From positions 62,001-126,000 of the forward strand of contig CAWBXV010000009.1 of NCBI GenBank assembly GCA_963792875.1: 64,000 nucleotides of DNA. Reading direction: 5' to 3'. Both the position numbers and the translations under genes were made by a program. Numbering within the stretch: the stretch's first letter is position 1; each line of letters starts with the position of its first letter. Of this stretch, positions 16,621 through 25,076 are shown piece after piece. The stretch comes from JAHEGP01 sp963792875. GTDB lineage: Bacteria; Pseudomonadota; Gammaproteobacteria; Pseudomonadales; JAHEGP01. The notes beneath the pieces are model-generated. The model was not told where the DNA came from, ran no database searches, and was given only the letters and a program-made list of their open reading frames with translations.

Positions 16621-17589
16621 TCACTCCACTCTGTTTGCCGAAGCGCCCGCCGAAGCGCTCGCCGAAGCGCTCGCCAGACGGCCCTGATCGACCAGGCGGA
16701 GGAACAGCTCCTCCAGGCGATTGGCCTTGTTGCGCATGCCCTGCACCTCGACGCCCTGCTGCTGCAGCTGGTTGAACAGCTGATTGAGGCTCTGCCCACG
16801 CTCCAGCGACACCTCGATGCACTGCTCGTCCCGGTGCGACACCTGAAAATCGGGCAGGCTGACCGCCCCGCCCCCGCCACTGAGATCCAGCACGAAGCTC
16901 TGCCGGGGCAGCTGCCTGAGCAGCGACTGGATGCTGGTGTTTTCCACGATGCGCCCGCGGTCGATGATGGCGACGTTGCGGCAGAGGTTTTCAGCCTCTT
17001 CCAGATAGTGCGTGGTGAGGATGATGGTGGTTCCCTGCGCGTTGATCTTCTGCAGAAAATCCCACATGGAGCGCCGAATCTCGATGTCGACGCCCGCCGT
17101 AGGCTCGTCGAGGATGAGCAGCCGCGGCTCGTGCACCAGCGCCCGCGCGATCATGAGGCGGCGCTTCATTCCCCCCGAGAGCGTGCGCGATACCTCGCTG
17201 CGCTTGTCCCAGAGGCCCAGCTGATGGAGGTACTGCTCGGTGCGGGCGCGCGCCAGCGGCCGCGGGATGCCGTAATAACCGGCCTGGGTGGCGACGATGC
17301 TGCCCACCGTCTCGAACTGATTGAAGTTGAATTCCTGCGGCACCACGCCGATCAGGCGCTTGGCGGCGGCAAAGTCACGATCGATGTCGTGGCCGAAGAT
17401 GGCCACATGGCCCGCGGTCTTTCTGATCAGCGAACTGATGATGCCGATGGTGGTGGATTTGCCGGCGCCATTGGGTCCGAGCAGGGCGAAAAAGTCCCCC
17501 GGACCGACCTCCAGATCGATGTCCGCCAGCGCCTCGAAACCGTTATCGTAGCGCTTCTGCAGCCCCTTGATGACCAGCGGTTTGCTCAT
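16621..17589 (-). CDS. yadG: ABC transporter ATP-binding protein (YadG)
   Basis: 322-residue ATPase subunit that pairs with YadH. Walker A GPNGAGKST is at 38-46, the signature LSGGM at 137-141 and Walker B LLILDEP at 157-163. ATG 17589 begins MSKPLVIKGL and is preceded by AGAGGTGG; the frame is open 42 codons further up without conserved sequence. The C-terminus ends in an unusual Ala-Ser run encoded by three copies of a 12-base unit at 16639-16674, which E. coli YadG (308 residues) lacks. Confidence 0.92.
   Translation of the reverse strand: MSKPLVIKGLQKRYDNGFEALADIDLEVGPGDFFALLGPNGAGKSTTIGIISSLIRKTAGHVAIFGHDIDRDFAAAKRLIGVVPQEFNFNQFETVGSIVATQAGYYGIPRPLARARTEQYLHQLGLWDKRSEVSRTLSGGMKRRLMIARALVHEPRLLILDEPTAGVDIEIRRSMWDFLQKINAQGTTIILTTHYLEEAENLCRNVAIIDRGRIVENTSIQSLLRQLPRQSFVLDLSGGGGAVSLPDFQVSHRDEQCIEVSLERGQSLNQLFNQLQQQGVEVQGMRNKANRLEELFLRLVDQGRLASASASASAGASANRVE
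16639..16674 (-). repeat. 3 x 12-bp in-frame tandem repeat at the 3' end of yadG
   Basis: Plus-strand units CGAAGCGCCCGC, CGAAGCGCTCGC and CGAAGCGCTCGC encode repeated Ala-Ser/Gly-Ala-Ser in the YadG tail. Copy-number change would keep the frame. Confidence 0.85.
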
Positions 17590-17828
17590 GACCACCTCTA
17601 CCGGTAAACGCGTCGATACTCTCCGGACGCCACACAACGCCAGCTTCATCAGACCGCCACCGCGGCTACCGGCATCGAGCATCGGACGAGCGCTCGCAGC
17701 GATGGCATCTCCCACAAGCGCAGGGCGACCAAACAGTCATCGGCCAACCGATAGAAAGAGATGTCGACTAACGGAAAGCACGACCAATAGTAGCGCTACT
17801 GGCGTGTCAATGAAAAATACCGAAAGGA

Positions 17829-17904
17829 TGGAGCGGGAAACCGGGTTCGAACCGGCGACCTCAACCTTGGCAAGGTTGCGCTCTACCAACTGAGCTATTC
17901 CCGC
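17829..17904 (-). tRNA. tRNA-Gly (GCC)
   Basis: 76 bases with encoded CCA. Acceptor GCGGGAA pairs with TTCCCGC, discriminator T, anticodon GCC in the loop of the CAACC/GGTTG stem, T arm with GGTTCGAACCC. It is transcribed after tRNA-Glu with a 137-base spacer. Confidence 0.95.
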
Positions 17905-18041
17905 TTTGTTCCACAAAGCTGGTGTTACCGCTGCGCAGCACACGCTTCAACGAGCCTGTGATCGCTCTCCGCAGACTGCCCGCATCAACGCTGCTGCGGG
18001 TTTCCTCTGACGCCTCCGCCGGATTGCTATCGCGGCGAAAA

Positions 18042-18117
18042 TGGCGTCCCCTAGGGGACTCGAACCCCTGTTCCCGCCGTGAAAGGGCGGTGTCCTAGGC
18101 CACTAGACGAAGGGGAC
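18042..18117 (-). tRNA. tRNA-Glu (TTC)
   Basis: 76 bases with encoded CCA. Acceptor GTCCCCT pairs with AGGGGAC, discriminator G, anticodon TTC between CCGCC and GGCGG, T arm with GGTTCGAGTCC. First tRNA of a Glu-Gly transcription unit. Confidence 0.95.
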
Positions 18118-18157
18118 GCGGCCTGTCGTCAAGCATTTCATCCCTGACGAGGCGCGC

Positions 18158-18186
18158 ATTCTAAAGAGCGCCTCGCAACCGGTCAA
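18158..18186 (-). promoter_or_regulatory. Sigma-70 promoter of the tRNA-Glu/tRNA-Gly unit
   Basis: On the minus strand TTGACC (18186-18181) and TAGAAT (18163-18158) are spaced by 17 bases. Both boxes match consensus at five of six positions. The -10 box ends about 40 bases before the tRNA-Glu 5' end. Confidence 0.75.
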
Positions 18187-18222
18187 GAGGGTACATACAA
18201 AAATTTTTCCCGCCCCCGGCAC

Positions 18223-18906
18223 TCAACGAGTAAGCGAGAGGATACGACTGATCTGGCACAACGGCAAGCCTGACTCATGCCTCCAGCCATTAAAAACGTC
18301 CTGCACCGTCTGCAGCGACCTGGCGGAAGCCGGTCTGGCGTCGATGATGCCCTGCGCCGCCAGCGCGGCCACCACGTCGTCGGTGAGCAGGAAAGTGTCC
18401 TTGCCCACCATGCGCAGAAACGCCGGCCCGGAGTGACCGCCCAGCTGCGCGCCCCGGCGGGCGAGCTCGCGCCACAGGCCGGTGATCTCCTCAACCGGCC
18501 AGCTCGACAGCCAGACCCCGAAGCCGCCGCACTCAAGGGACAGCTGCATCACCATGAGCGCATTGGTGCGCACCGCCTGCAGTTTGCGCCAATGGCGGAT
18601 AATGCCCTCCTGCGCCATGGCCCACTCGAGCTGCTCATCGCTCATGGCGGCCACCGCGGCCGGCACGAAGCCATGAAAGACCGACTCGAACTGCGGCCAG
18701 CGGGCATCCACCATGCTGTGCCGCAGGCCGGCGCGAAATACGCGAAGGCACAGCTGCGACAGGTAGCGATCGTCCCCGGTCGCGCACAGCTGCCCGGCCG
18801 TCGCGGGCACCGGCAGTTGGCGCAGCATCTCTGCCTCGTCGGGGAAGCGGCCGAGCGCGCGCTGGTAGATGTCGCTGAACGGTTTCAGCCCGGGACGGTC
18901 CGGCAC
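18223..18906 (-). CDS. DNA-3-methyladenine glycosylase I family protein (Tag-like)
   Basis: 227-residue member of the HhH-GPD/Tag superfamily. The segment AAMSDEQLEWAMAQEGIIRH aligns with the conserved AAMQEEDVERLVQDAGIIRH block of E. coli Tag. Tag removes 3-methyladenine from alkylated DNA. The Tag zinc-binding Cys/His residues at both ends are not evident, so this is a divergent relative and the exact base specificity is open. It starts with GTG at 18906, only three bases after an out-of-frame TAG. The upstream msrB frame reads right through its first third. Confidence 0.75.
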   Translation of the reverse strand: MPDRPGLKPFSDIYQRALGRFPDEAEMLRQLPVPATAGQLCATGDDRYLSQLCLRVFRAGLRHSMVDARWPQFESVFHGFVPAAVAAMSDEQLEWAMAQEGIIRHWRKLQAVRTNALMVMQLSLECGGFGVWLSSWPVEEITGLWRELARRGAQLGGHSGPAFLRMVGKDTFLLTDDVVAALAAQGIIDARPASARSLQTVQDVFNGWRHESGLPLCQISRILSLTR

Positions 18907-19351
18907 TAACTATGGCTCGATCGGCCTCGCCATCGGCCTCGCCATCGGCCTCGCCATCGGCCTCGCGCCGCTGCAGCGCCAGCGACGCCGAATTGATGCA
19001 GTACCGCAGCCCCGTGGGGCGCGGACCATCCTCGAACACATGCCCCAGGTGCGAGCCGCACTGCGCACAGCGCGCCTCGGTCCGCACCATGCCGTGGCTG
19101 CGATCGGTCTCTGTCGCCACCCGGCCGGCGTCGACGGGCTGAAAAAAGCTCGGCCAGCCAGTGCCGGAGTCGTACTTGGCGCCAGCGTCGAACAGGGGCG
19201 CATCGCAGCACTTGCAGCGGTACACGCCGGGGGCCTTCTCGTTCCAGTAAGCGCCGGAAAACGCGCGCTCCGTGCCCCGCTGCCGGCAGATCGCATACTC
19301 CTCGGGCGAGAGCTTTTCCCGCCACTGATCGTCCGCATCAAATTTAGTCAT
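18635..19351 (-). CDS. msrB: Peptide-methionine (R)-S-oxide reductase, frame runs on into the next gene
   Basis: The first about 128 residues are a complete MsrB, which reduces methionine-R-sulfoxide in oxidised proteins. Zinc is held by C46xxC49 and C95xxC98, GTGWPSFF is at 63-70, and the catalytic Cys118 lies in RYCINSASL. A normal MsrB would end about here. Instead the frame crosses four 12-base repeats (Glu-Ala-Asp-Gly) and continues for about 90 Arg/Ala-rich residues antiphase to the first third of the Tag-like gene, giving 238 residues in all. The tail looks non-native. The real end may be near 18906-18967 if a small frame change exists. It is divergent from alaA. Confidence 0.85.
   Translation of the reverse strand: MTKFDADDQWREKLSPEEYAICRQRGTERAFSGAYWNEKAPGVYRCKCCDAPLFDAGAKYDSGTGWPSFFQPVDAGRVATETDRSHGMVRTEARCAQCGSHLGHVFEDGPRPTGLRYCINSASLALQRREADGEADGEADGEADRAIVSAGPSRAETVQRHLPARARPLPRRGRDAAPTAGARDGRAAVRDRGRSLPVAAVPSRISRRPAAQHGGCPLAAVRVGLSWLRAGRGGRHER
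18920..18967 (-). repeat. 4 x 12-bp tandem repeat at the msrB/tag junction
   Basis: Plus-strand unit ATCGGCCTCGCC occurs four times in a row, the last with one mismatch. In the msrB frame it encodes Glu-Ala-Asp-Gly repeats. Confidence 0.9.
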
Positions 19352-19442
19352 CGGCGCCGCTCCACTTTCAGCAATGGTGGACTAAAGTGCTAGAATACCG
19401 CGTTTTTCCGCACCTGACACACACCCCCGGGAAGCAGCTGCC

Positions 19443-20657
19443 ATGTACACCGTCACCAAATCCGACAAACTCAACGGCGTGTGTTACGACATCCGGGGGC
19501 CGGTCCAGCATCGCGCGGCCCGCCTCGAGGAAGAGGGTCACCGCATCCTGCGGCTCAACATCGGCAATCCGGCGCCCTTCGGCTTCGATGCCCCCGACGA
19601 GATCCTGCAGGACGTCATCTACAACCTGCCGGCAGCCCAGGGCTATTGCGAATCCAAGGGCCTTTTTTCCGCCCGCAAGGCGGTCATGCAGTACTGCCAG
19701 CAGCTGGCCATCGCCAACGTGGAAATCGGCGATATCTTCATGGGCAACGGCGTCAGCGAGCTCATCGTCATGGCCATGCAGGCGCTGCTCAACAATGGCG
19801 ACGAGCTGCTGATCCCCAGCCCGGACTATCCCCTGTGGACCGCCGCCGTGAAGCTGTCGGGCGGCAAGCCGGTGCACTACGTCTGCGACGAGCAGGCCGA
19901 CTGGGCGCCCGATCTCGACGATATCCGCAGCAAGATCACCGACCGCACGCGCGGACTGCTGCTGATCAACCCCAACAACCCCACCGGCGCCGCCTATCCC
20001 GAGGACCTGGTCAGGCAGCTGGTGGAGCTGGCGAGCGAACACAAACTGATCCTGTTCGCCGACGAGATCTACGACAAGATCCTCTTCGACGATGCCGTGC
20101 ACTACCCCGCCGCCCGCTACGCGGAGGATATTCTCTGCATTACCTTCAACGGCCTGTCAAAAGCCTACCGGCTGGCGGGCTTCCGCTCGGGCTGGATGGT
20201 CATTTCCGGGGCCAAGCACCGGGCCGGCAACTATATCGAGGGGCTTGAGATACTCGCGTCCATGCGGCTGTGCGCCAACGTTCCCGCCCAGCATGCGGTG
20301 CAGACGGCGCTGGGCGGCTACCAGAGCATCAACGACCTGGTCCTGCCGGGTGGCCGCCTGCGCCGGCAGCGCGACTTCGCCTGGGAGCGACTCAACGCCA
20401 TTCCCGGCGTCAGCTGCACCAAGCCGCAGGGCGCGATCTACATGTTCCCCCGCCTGGACCCCAAGGTGTACCGGATTATCGACGACGAGAAGATGATCCT
20501 CGATTTTGTCACCCAGGAAAAAGTGCTGCTGGTGCAGGGTACGGCCTTCAACCTGCCGACGCCCGATCACTTCCGCGTGGTATTTCTGCCATGGCGCGAC
20601 GAGCTGGACGCAGCCCTCAGCGCCCTGGAGCGCTTTCTCCGGCACTACGAGCAGTAG
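19443..20657 (+). CDS. alaA: Alanine-forming aminotransferase
   Basis: PLP fold-type I aminotransferase (404 residues) that makes L-alanine from pyruvate and glutamate. It is nearly collinear with E. coli AlaA (405 residues): CYDIRGPV, LNIGNPAPFGFDAPDEIL and DYPLWTAAV are shared almost exactly. The Schiff-base lysine is Lys240 in NGLSKAYR, and SMRLCANVPAQHA is also conserved. The start is ATG 19443. It is divergent from msrB across about 90 bases and is followed after 20 bases by a small unknown gene. Confidence 0.95.
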   Translation: MYTVTKSDKLNGVCYDIRGPVQHRAARLEEEGHRILRLNIGNPAPFGFDAPDEILQDVIYNLPAAQGYCESKGLFSARKAVMQYCQQLAIANVEIGDIFMGNGVSELIVMAMQALLNNGDELLIPSPDYPLWTAAVKLSGGKPVHYVCDEQADWAPDLDDIRSKITDRTRGLLLINPNNPTGAAYPEDLVRQLVELASEHKLILFADEIYDKILFDDAVHYPAARYAEDILCITFNGLSKAYRLAGFRSGWMVISGAKHRAGNYIEGLEILASMRLCANVPAQHAVQTALGGYQSINDLVLPGGRLRRQRDFAWERLNAIPGVSCTKPQGAIYMFPRLDPKVYRIIDDEKMILDFVTQEKVLLVQGTAFNLPTPDHFRVVFLPWRDELDAALSALERFLRHYEQ

Positions 20658-20677
20658 CGGGCGCCGCGCACAGACCT

Positions 20678-21094
20678 ATGGCAGACCTGCACATCGAAGA
20701 ATTTTGCCACGACACGGCGCGCGTCCTGCTGAAGCTGTACCGCGCCTTTCCGCGCCAGGCCACGGTCTATGTGGAGGACATCTGCGGCCCGGATCAGCCC
20801 GACGAGTTCGGCCTGCACAGCGACCGCTTCAGCGCCTGCTTCGGCGCGATGCTCTGGCTGGCCCAGGAGGGCTATCTGCGCTACGAGTCGACCATCCGCC
20901 AGGAGGCCATCGATCAGGCCGTGCTCAGCCAGATGAGCATGACGCTGCTCAGCGCTCCCGCCACGGCCGACGCGACGGCGGGGTCAGCCCCCACCCGCGC
21001 CGCTGCCCTGCGGCACGCGCTGCAGCACTGTTCGTCGACGGCCCTGGCGGACCGGGTCCAGCAGCTGCTGCTGGACGCCCGCAGCTTCCGGTGA
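20678..21094 (+). CDS. Hypothetical protein
   Basis: 138-residue soluble protein that I cannot assign. It is acidic and helical, with FDTxR-like start (FCHDTARVLLKLYRAFP) and a winged-helix-like feel in its first 80 residues, followed by an Ala-rich tail. No signal peptide or catalytic motif. The ATG at 20678 lies 20 bases after alaA, so the two are probably one transcript. The frame extends upstream only inside alaA. Confidence 0.65.
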   Translation: MADLHIEEFCHDTARVLLKLYRAFPRQATVYVEDICGPDQPDEFGLHSDRFSACFGAMLWLAQEGYLRYESTIRQEAIDQAVLSQMSMTLLSAPATADATAGSAPTRAAALRHALQHCSSTALADRVQQLLLDARSFR

Positions 21095-21201
21095 ACGCGG
21101 CTGCAGCAACGCCTGCCGATCGCGGCCCGCGCACAGCGACCAGAATCGGGCACTGCGCAACGCCGGATGGCATTCCTGAGAAACAGGCCACGAACCGCCA
21201 C

Positions 21202-21225
21202 AAAAAGCCCCTCAGACAAGGGCTT
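21202..21225 (-). terminator. Possible intrinsic terminator on the minus strand
   Basis: AAGCCC (minus strand 21225-21220) pairs with GGGCTT (21210-21205) around a nine-base loop, followed by TTTTTG. It would stop minus-strand transcription coming from pdxB. That transcript would first pass antisense through the small gene at 21356. Confidence 0.4.
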
Positions 21226-21355
21226 GGGCTATAGTAAACACACAAAGCGATGCAATATTAACCAATATTTCATGGCTTTTTTGGGGTTTTTCGGAGTCCC
21301 ATAGCATCAGGACGTCCATTTGCTGTTAGTATGCTTTTTATAGACAGGAAGCGTA

Positions 21356-21565
21356 ATGATCCAGAAACCACGGCCAACTATCATGACTGACTCACACGAA
21401 AGCAAGAGCAGCTATCGAAAGCTCGACGAGGAATTTCTGCACAGTGCCGCTATCATCGACGCCGATGGACGCGAAATCGCCATCACCAAGGAAATGATCG
21501 ACCTGGCCTGCGACCAGCTCGCTCTTCAGATCGAGGAATTCCAGCACAGCCAGCAGACGCGGTAA
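21356..21565 (+). CDS. Small conserved-looking protein (PA1571-like)
   Basis: 69-residue acidic protein. The central part IIDADGREIAITKEMIDLACDQL resembles the short Pseudomonas PA1571-type family, whose function is unknown; this assignment is from memory of the motif and tentative. The ATG at 21356 has AGGA six bases upstream; a second ATG ten codons in is possible. An AT-rich leader of about 110 bases precedes it, suggesting its own promoter. Confidence 0.6.
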   Translation: MIQKPRPTIMTDSHESKSSYRKLDEEFLHSAAIIDADGREIAITKEMIDLACDQLALQIEEFQHSQQTR

Positions 21566-21620
21566 CCTGCCCACCGCACTGCGGGCTGCGTCAATGACAC
21601 GCCTGTCCGGCGGCATCGCG

Positions 21621-22760
21621 CTAGCGCGATGCTGATTCCGGCCCCTCTATGGCGTCCAGTGTAGCCGCCAGAGCGTGGGGCGCCCCGCTTTCTGACCGAT
21701 AAAAGCTGGCCTCTCTGCGCACCGGGTAATCCCGACGCAGCCGTTCAAACGCCTGCACCCTGTCCGTCGCCTGCTGCAATGCCACGCGCATGCGGCGGTC
21801 GTCGGCCGCAATATCGTAGATACCCGGCATCGCAGCAAGCAGCGCGCGCCATTCCCCAGGCCCGCTGCGGCGGGCGCGCTGCTCGACGCCCCCACCGCAC
21901 TCCGCTGCCGCCAGCGGCGGCAACGCCAGCCAGCGGCGCAGAGCGCTGCCGACCATGCGCGTGCCCTGCACCTTGCCGTCGTAGCTGTAGCCGGCGATAT
22001 GCGGGGTGGCCAGCGCCACCCGCCCGAGCAGCTCCGGGGCGATCTCCGGCTCGCGCTCCCAGACGTCCAGCACCGCCGTCAGATCGGGCCTGGATGACAG
22101 CGCCTGGGCCAACGCGCGATTATCCACCACCGCCCCCCGGCTGGTGTTGATCAGGGTGGCGCCAGGCCGCAGCGCCGCCAGCCGCGCGGCATCCAGCATA
22201 TGCCAGGTGGGGAAGGGTCCGCCACGGCTCAGCGGCGTATGCAGGGTGATCACATCGGCCTGCGCCAGCAGCGCATCGAGCGAAGCCAACCGCCCCTCCC
22301 GCGGGCCGCCTGCCAGCAGCGGGTCGAACGCCACGCACGCCAGGCCCAGCGTGCGCAGCAGCCGGTACAGGCGCAGGCCGATATGACCCAGGCCCACCAC
22401 GCCGACAACGGCGTGGTCGAGATCGAGGCCGCGGGCGGACACCAGGTGACCCAACGCCGCCCAGACGTACTCCACCACGGAGCGCGCGTTGGCCCCAGGC
22501 GCATGAGCGAAAGCGATGCCGGCGGCGTCGAGGTAGGCCCGGTCTATGTGGTCGATGCCGGCAGTGCAGGACCCGACGAAGCGCACGCCGCTGCCCTCCA
22601 GCAGGGCGCGGTCGACCCGGGTGACCGAGCGCACCAGCAGCACGTCGACATCGCCGAGGTCCGCCGCGGCCAGGGACCGCCCCGGCCCCCGGCGCAACTC
22701 ACCGAGGTCTGCGAAGTAGCGCTCGCACTCGGGAATGTTTTCGTCGGCAAACAGGATCAA
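21621..22760 (-). CDS. pdxB: 4-phosphoerythronate dehydrogenase
   Basis: NAD-dependent D-isomer 2-hydroxyacid dehydrogenase of the DXP-dependent vitamin B6 pathway, oxidising 4-phospho-D-erythronate. 379 residues, against 378 in E. coli. The N-terminus ILFADENIP matches ILVDENMP, the Rossmann motif is VGLGHIGLRL, and the catalytic His lies in ATPHIAGYSYDGK. I start it at TTG 22760, whose last two bases form the TGA of epmC (TTGA overlap) and which has GGAG six bases upstream. The open frame continues 20 codons further up without conserved residues. Confidence 0.92.
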   Translation of the reverse strand: MILFADENIPECERYFADLGELRRGPGRSLAAADLGDVDVLLVRSVTRVDRALLEGSGVRFVGSCTAGIDHIDRAYLDAAGIAFAHAPGANARSVVEYVWAALGHLVSARGLDLDHAVVGVVGLGHIGLRLYRLLRTLGLACVAFDPLLAGGPREGRLASLDALLAQADVITLHTPLSRGGPFPTWHMLDAARLAALRPGATLINTSRGAVVDNRALAQALSSRPDLTAVLDVWEREPEIAPELLGRVALATPHIAGYSYDGKVQGTRMVGSALRRWLALPPLAAAECGGGVEQRARRSGPGEWRALLAAMPGIYDIAADDRRMRVALQQATDRVQAFERLRRDYPVRREASFYRSESGAPHALAATLDAIEGPESASR

Positions 22761-23338
22761 GACAGCTCCACTCCCCGCGACCGGCCGACGTAACGCTCGC
22801 TTGTCCCATAGTACCGGCACAGCGCGCGGTAAAATGTGGCGGCGCGGTGCGGCAGTCCCAGCCGCCCGAAGGCATCGACCTGCTCGCGGACGGCACCGGC
22901 AAAACGGCTGTCGGGACCGATAGCGCCCTGGAGGTTGTCGGCGCTGATGTGGAAGCGGTGAGCGCAGCCCTGCGCAAACACCGACTCCAGGGCCTGGGGC
23001 CGCACCTCGACCTGCTCAAAGCGTCGCTGCTCGGCCGCACTGCGCCCATCGGGCACATACCAGTAACCGTAGTCCTCACAAAGCCGCCGTCGCGGCCCGG
23101 CGATGCACCAGTGCGCCACTTCGTGCAGGGCGCTGGAAAAATGCCCCTCGAGGTAGAAAATGCGATGGCATTCCCCGGGCTGGACGGCCGGCAGATAAAG
23201 CGGCTCGACGGGCGCCGCCAGCAGGCGGGTGGCATAATCGTCGAAGAAGCAGCGGGCAAAAATATCCTCCAGATCGGCGCAACGCCGCTCCTGCGCCGTC
23301 ACAGCCACCGCACAGGGATTGACCTTCTGCAGATTCAC
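22757..23338 (-). CDS. epmC: Elongation factor P hydroxylase
   Basis: EpmC (YfcM) hydroxylates the beta-lysyl-lysine of elongation factor P, the last step of EF-P modification. The protein has 193 residues (E. coli 182). Family blocks are clear: HEVAHWCIAG (with HExxH), DYGYWYVPDGR and VEVRPQALE, matching HEISHWCIAG, FGYWYCPDGR and VEVKPQALD. GTG 23338 is chosen because GAGGA lies six bases upstream; the frame is open 19 codons further. Its stop overlaps the pdxB TTG start by four bases, so the two are translationally coupled. Confidence 0.88.
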   Translation of the reverse strand: MNLQKVNPCAVAVTAQERRCADLEDIFARCFFDDYATRLLAAPVEPLYLPAVQPGECHRIFYLEGHFSSALHEVAHWCIAGPRRRLCEDYGYWYVPDGRSAAEQRRFEQVEVRPQALESVFAQGCAHRFHISADNLQGAIGPDSRFAGAVREQVDAFGRLGLPHRAATFYRALCRYYGTSERYVGRSRGVELS

Positions 23339-23463
23339 CGTCGTCCTCGCCGCCTTGCCAACCGCCACCACAGCCAACCACCCCACTTGGCGCACACTGC
23401 GATGCGCCCTATACTGAACCCTGTCACACCATCTGCAGAAACCTCTACAGGGAGGCGATTGAG

Positions 23464-24159
23464 ATGGCTACCGACCCACACAGCGCACACCGGAACGTCT
23501 TCGATATCTTCAGCGGTCTCAATCTGGCGGACGTTCCCGGCCCCACCCGCATCCTGCGGCTCGCCCCCGAGTACGACGGCATCTGTATGCTGTATTCAAA
23601 CTATACCGGAGCGGACCGATTATACAGCATGAAGATCCTGTGCTGGGCGCTGCTGGAAGACGGCACGATCGACGGCGTGGTGCCCTGGTTCGACGGCATA
23701 CGGCGCTGCTCCAGCATGGACGACGCGGAGATCGGCTTGTGGGAGGGCTACCACGAGCCCCAGAGCGACCATATCTTTTTCGAACCGCCGGTACACAAGG
23801 CCTGCGAACTGCAGGCTTCCCAACGCTTCTTCGCGCGCCCGCAGCGGGCCGGGCCCGAGGGCATCCAGGAGATCGCCGACATTATCGGCACGCACGCGCT
23901 GTTCATCGATGCGCTGCACCGGGAGCTGACGCTCACCGAGGTGATCAGCTGGCGGCTGCATGCCAATGGCCGGCTGACGGCCATGCTGATCGATCAGGAG
24001 CGCATCACCACCACCCCCGTGCTGCCTGGGGACCCCTGCCTGCGGGCCGCTGAGGAGGACCCGACCTTTCACTACTTCTTTCAGCACGACCTCTCCAACC
24101 AGATCAAGAGCCGGGAGCCGGAAGCCATGGCGGCAGTGGCCATGCTGCTGCAGCGCTAG
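23464..24159 (+). CDS. Hypothetical protein
   Basis: 231-residue cytosolic protein with no motif I recognise. It is acidic with many Trp, His and Asp residues (WFDGIRRC, LWEGYHEP) and no signal peptide. ATG 23464 follows a strong GGGAGG site by eight bases. It is divergent from epmC, and its stop overlaps the tusA stop by four bases on the opposite strand. Confidence 0.75.
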   Translation: MATDPHSAHRNVFDIFSGLNLADVPGPTRILRLAPEYDGICMLYSNYTGADRLYSMKILCWALLEDGTIDGVVPWFDGIRRCSSMDDAEIGLWEGYHEPQSDHIFFEPPVHKACELQASQRFFARPQRAGPEGIQEIADIIGTHALFIDALHRELTLTEVISWRLHANGRLTAMLIDQERITTTPVLPGDPCLRAAEEDPTFHYFFQHDLSNQIKSREPEAMAAVAMLLQR

Positions 24160-24395
24160 GCTTTGCGGATCAGGTAATGGTAGCGGCCCTCACTCACCCA
24201 CTGCTCGGCCAGGGCGTGGCCGAGAAAGGTGCAGAACTTGGGAATATCGCGCTCGGTGGAAGGGTCCGTGGCAATGACCTCCAGCCATTCACCAGCGGCG
24301 ATATCGCGTATCTTGTTGTGCAGCATCATCACCGGTTCGGGACAATACAGGCCGCTGGCATCGAGCGTGGCCGCGGGCTTTCGAGCGGTCGTCAT
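24156..24395 (-). CDS. tusA: Sulfurtransferase TusA
   Basis: 79-residue sulfur carrier that relays persulfide sulfur from IscS toward 2-thiouridine formation in tRNA and other uses. The CPxP motif is present as YCPEP with acceptor Cys18. The TusA/SirA family fold (beta-alpha-beta-alpha-beta-beta) fits the length. Single gene, convergent with the unknown gene on its left. Confidence 0.93.
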   Translation of the reverse strand: MTTARKPAATLDASGLYCPEPVMMLHNKIRDIAAGEWLEVIATDPSTERDIPKFCTFLGHALAEQWVSEGRYHYLIRKA

Positions 24396-24505
24396 GGGTC
24401 TCCTGGGGGCCTATCGCACCGTTCTGTCAGGGCGCGCATGGTAAGCGAATTTGGCGCGACACTGAAGTACCGGGGGGCCGACAGCGGCCCGGCCGGCAGC
24501 CAGCC

Positions 24506-24889
24506 ATGAACGCCGACAGCTACCGCACCATGCCACTGGCCGAGTGCCTGCACATGACCTTCGATGTGCTGCGCACGGACTACCCCGCGCTGGCGCTGGC
24601 CGCCAGAAACGCCGGCGGCGTCCCCACCGGGTTGGCGGGCGACGAATTCCTGCAGTTTCTGCGGCAGACGCCCGCCCCGCTGTGCCATGCCGTGGTGGCT
24701 GCCCTGGCCGATCTGAATCACCAGAACCAGCGCCACGGCACCTCCGAGCAGTGCATCGCGCTGCGCAGGCTGCTGCTGATCTGGATGGAGTGGGAGCTGC
24801 TCACTGGCGCTCGCCCCCCTGGCGACGCGCCTGCCACTGCTCGCGCGACAGCAGCGCCGCGTGCCCCGTGCGCGGATCATAGGCAATGA
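24506..24889 (+). CDS. Hypothetical protein
   Basis: 127-residue protein without recognised motifs. Residues 1-98 look like a compact helical domain. The last about 28 residues are Ala/Pro/Arg-rich and are encoded opposite the 3' end of yheU (89-base overlap), so the natural product may be shorter in relatives. It is divergent from tusA. Confidence 0.5.
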   Translation: MNADSYRTMPLAECLHMTFDVLRTDYPALALAARNAGGVPTGLAGDEFLQFLRQTPAPLCHAVVAALADLNHQNQRHGTSEQCIALRRLLLIWMEWELLTGARPPGDAPATARATAAPRAPCADHRQ

Positions 24890-25052
24890 CCACGTCACCG
24901 GCGGCGAGCGCGACTCTCACCTGCTCGACCCGGCGCTCCAGGGGGCACTCGCGCTCGCCATAGTCCGTGCCGTCGCGCGTGACCCACTCTTCTATCAGGC
25001 CCTGCAGCGCCTGTTCGGAGACGCGCTCGGCCGGCACCCTGATCAAGGACAT
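24801..25052 (-). CDS. yheU: YheU family protein (UPF0270)
   Basis: 83-residue protein related to E. coli YheU (72 residues): the run EEWVTRDGTDYGERE parallels ESFVLREGTDYGEHE. Function unknown. ATG 25052 has GGAGG directly upstream. It lies 24 bases after phoU on the same strand, so it may ride on the pho transcript. Confidence 0.85.
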   Translation of the reverse strand: MSLIRVPAERVSEQALQGLIEEWVTRDGTDYGERECPLERRVEQVRVALAAGDVVIAYDPRTGHAALLSREQWQARRQGGERQ

Positions 25053-25076
25053 GAGACCTCCCCCGGGCGGCGCCCG

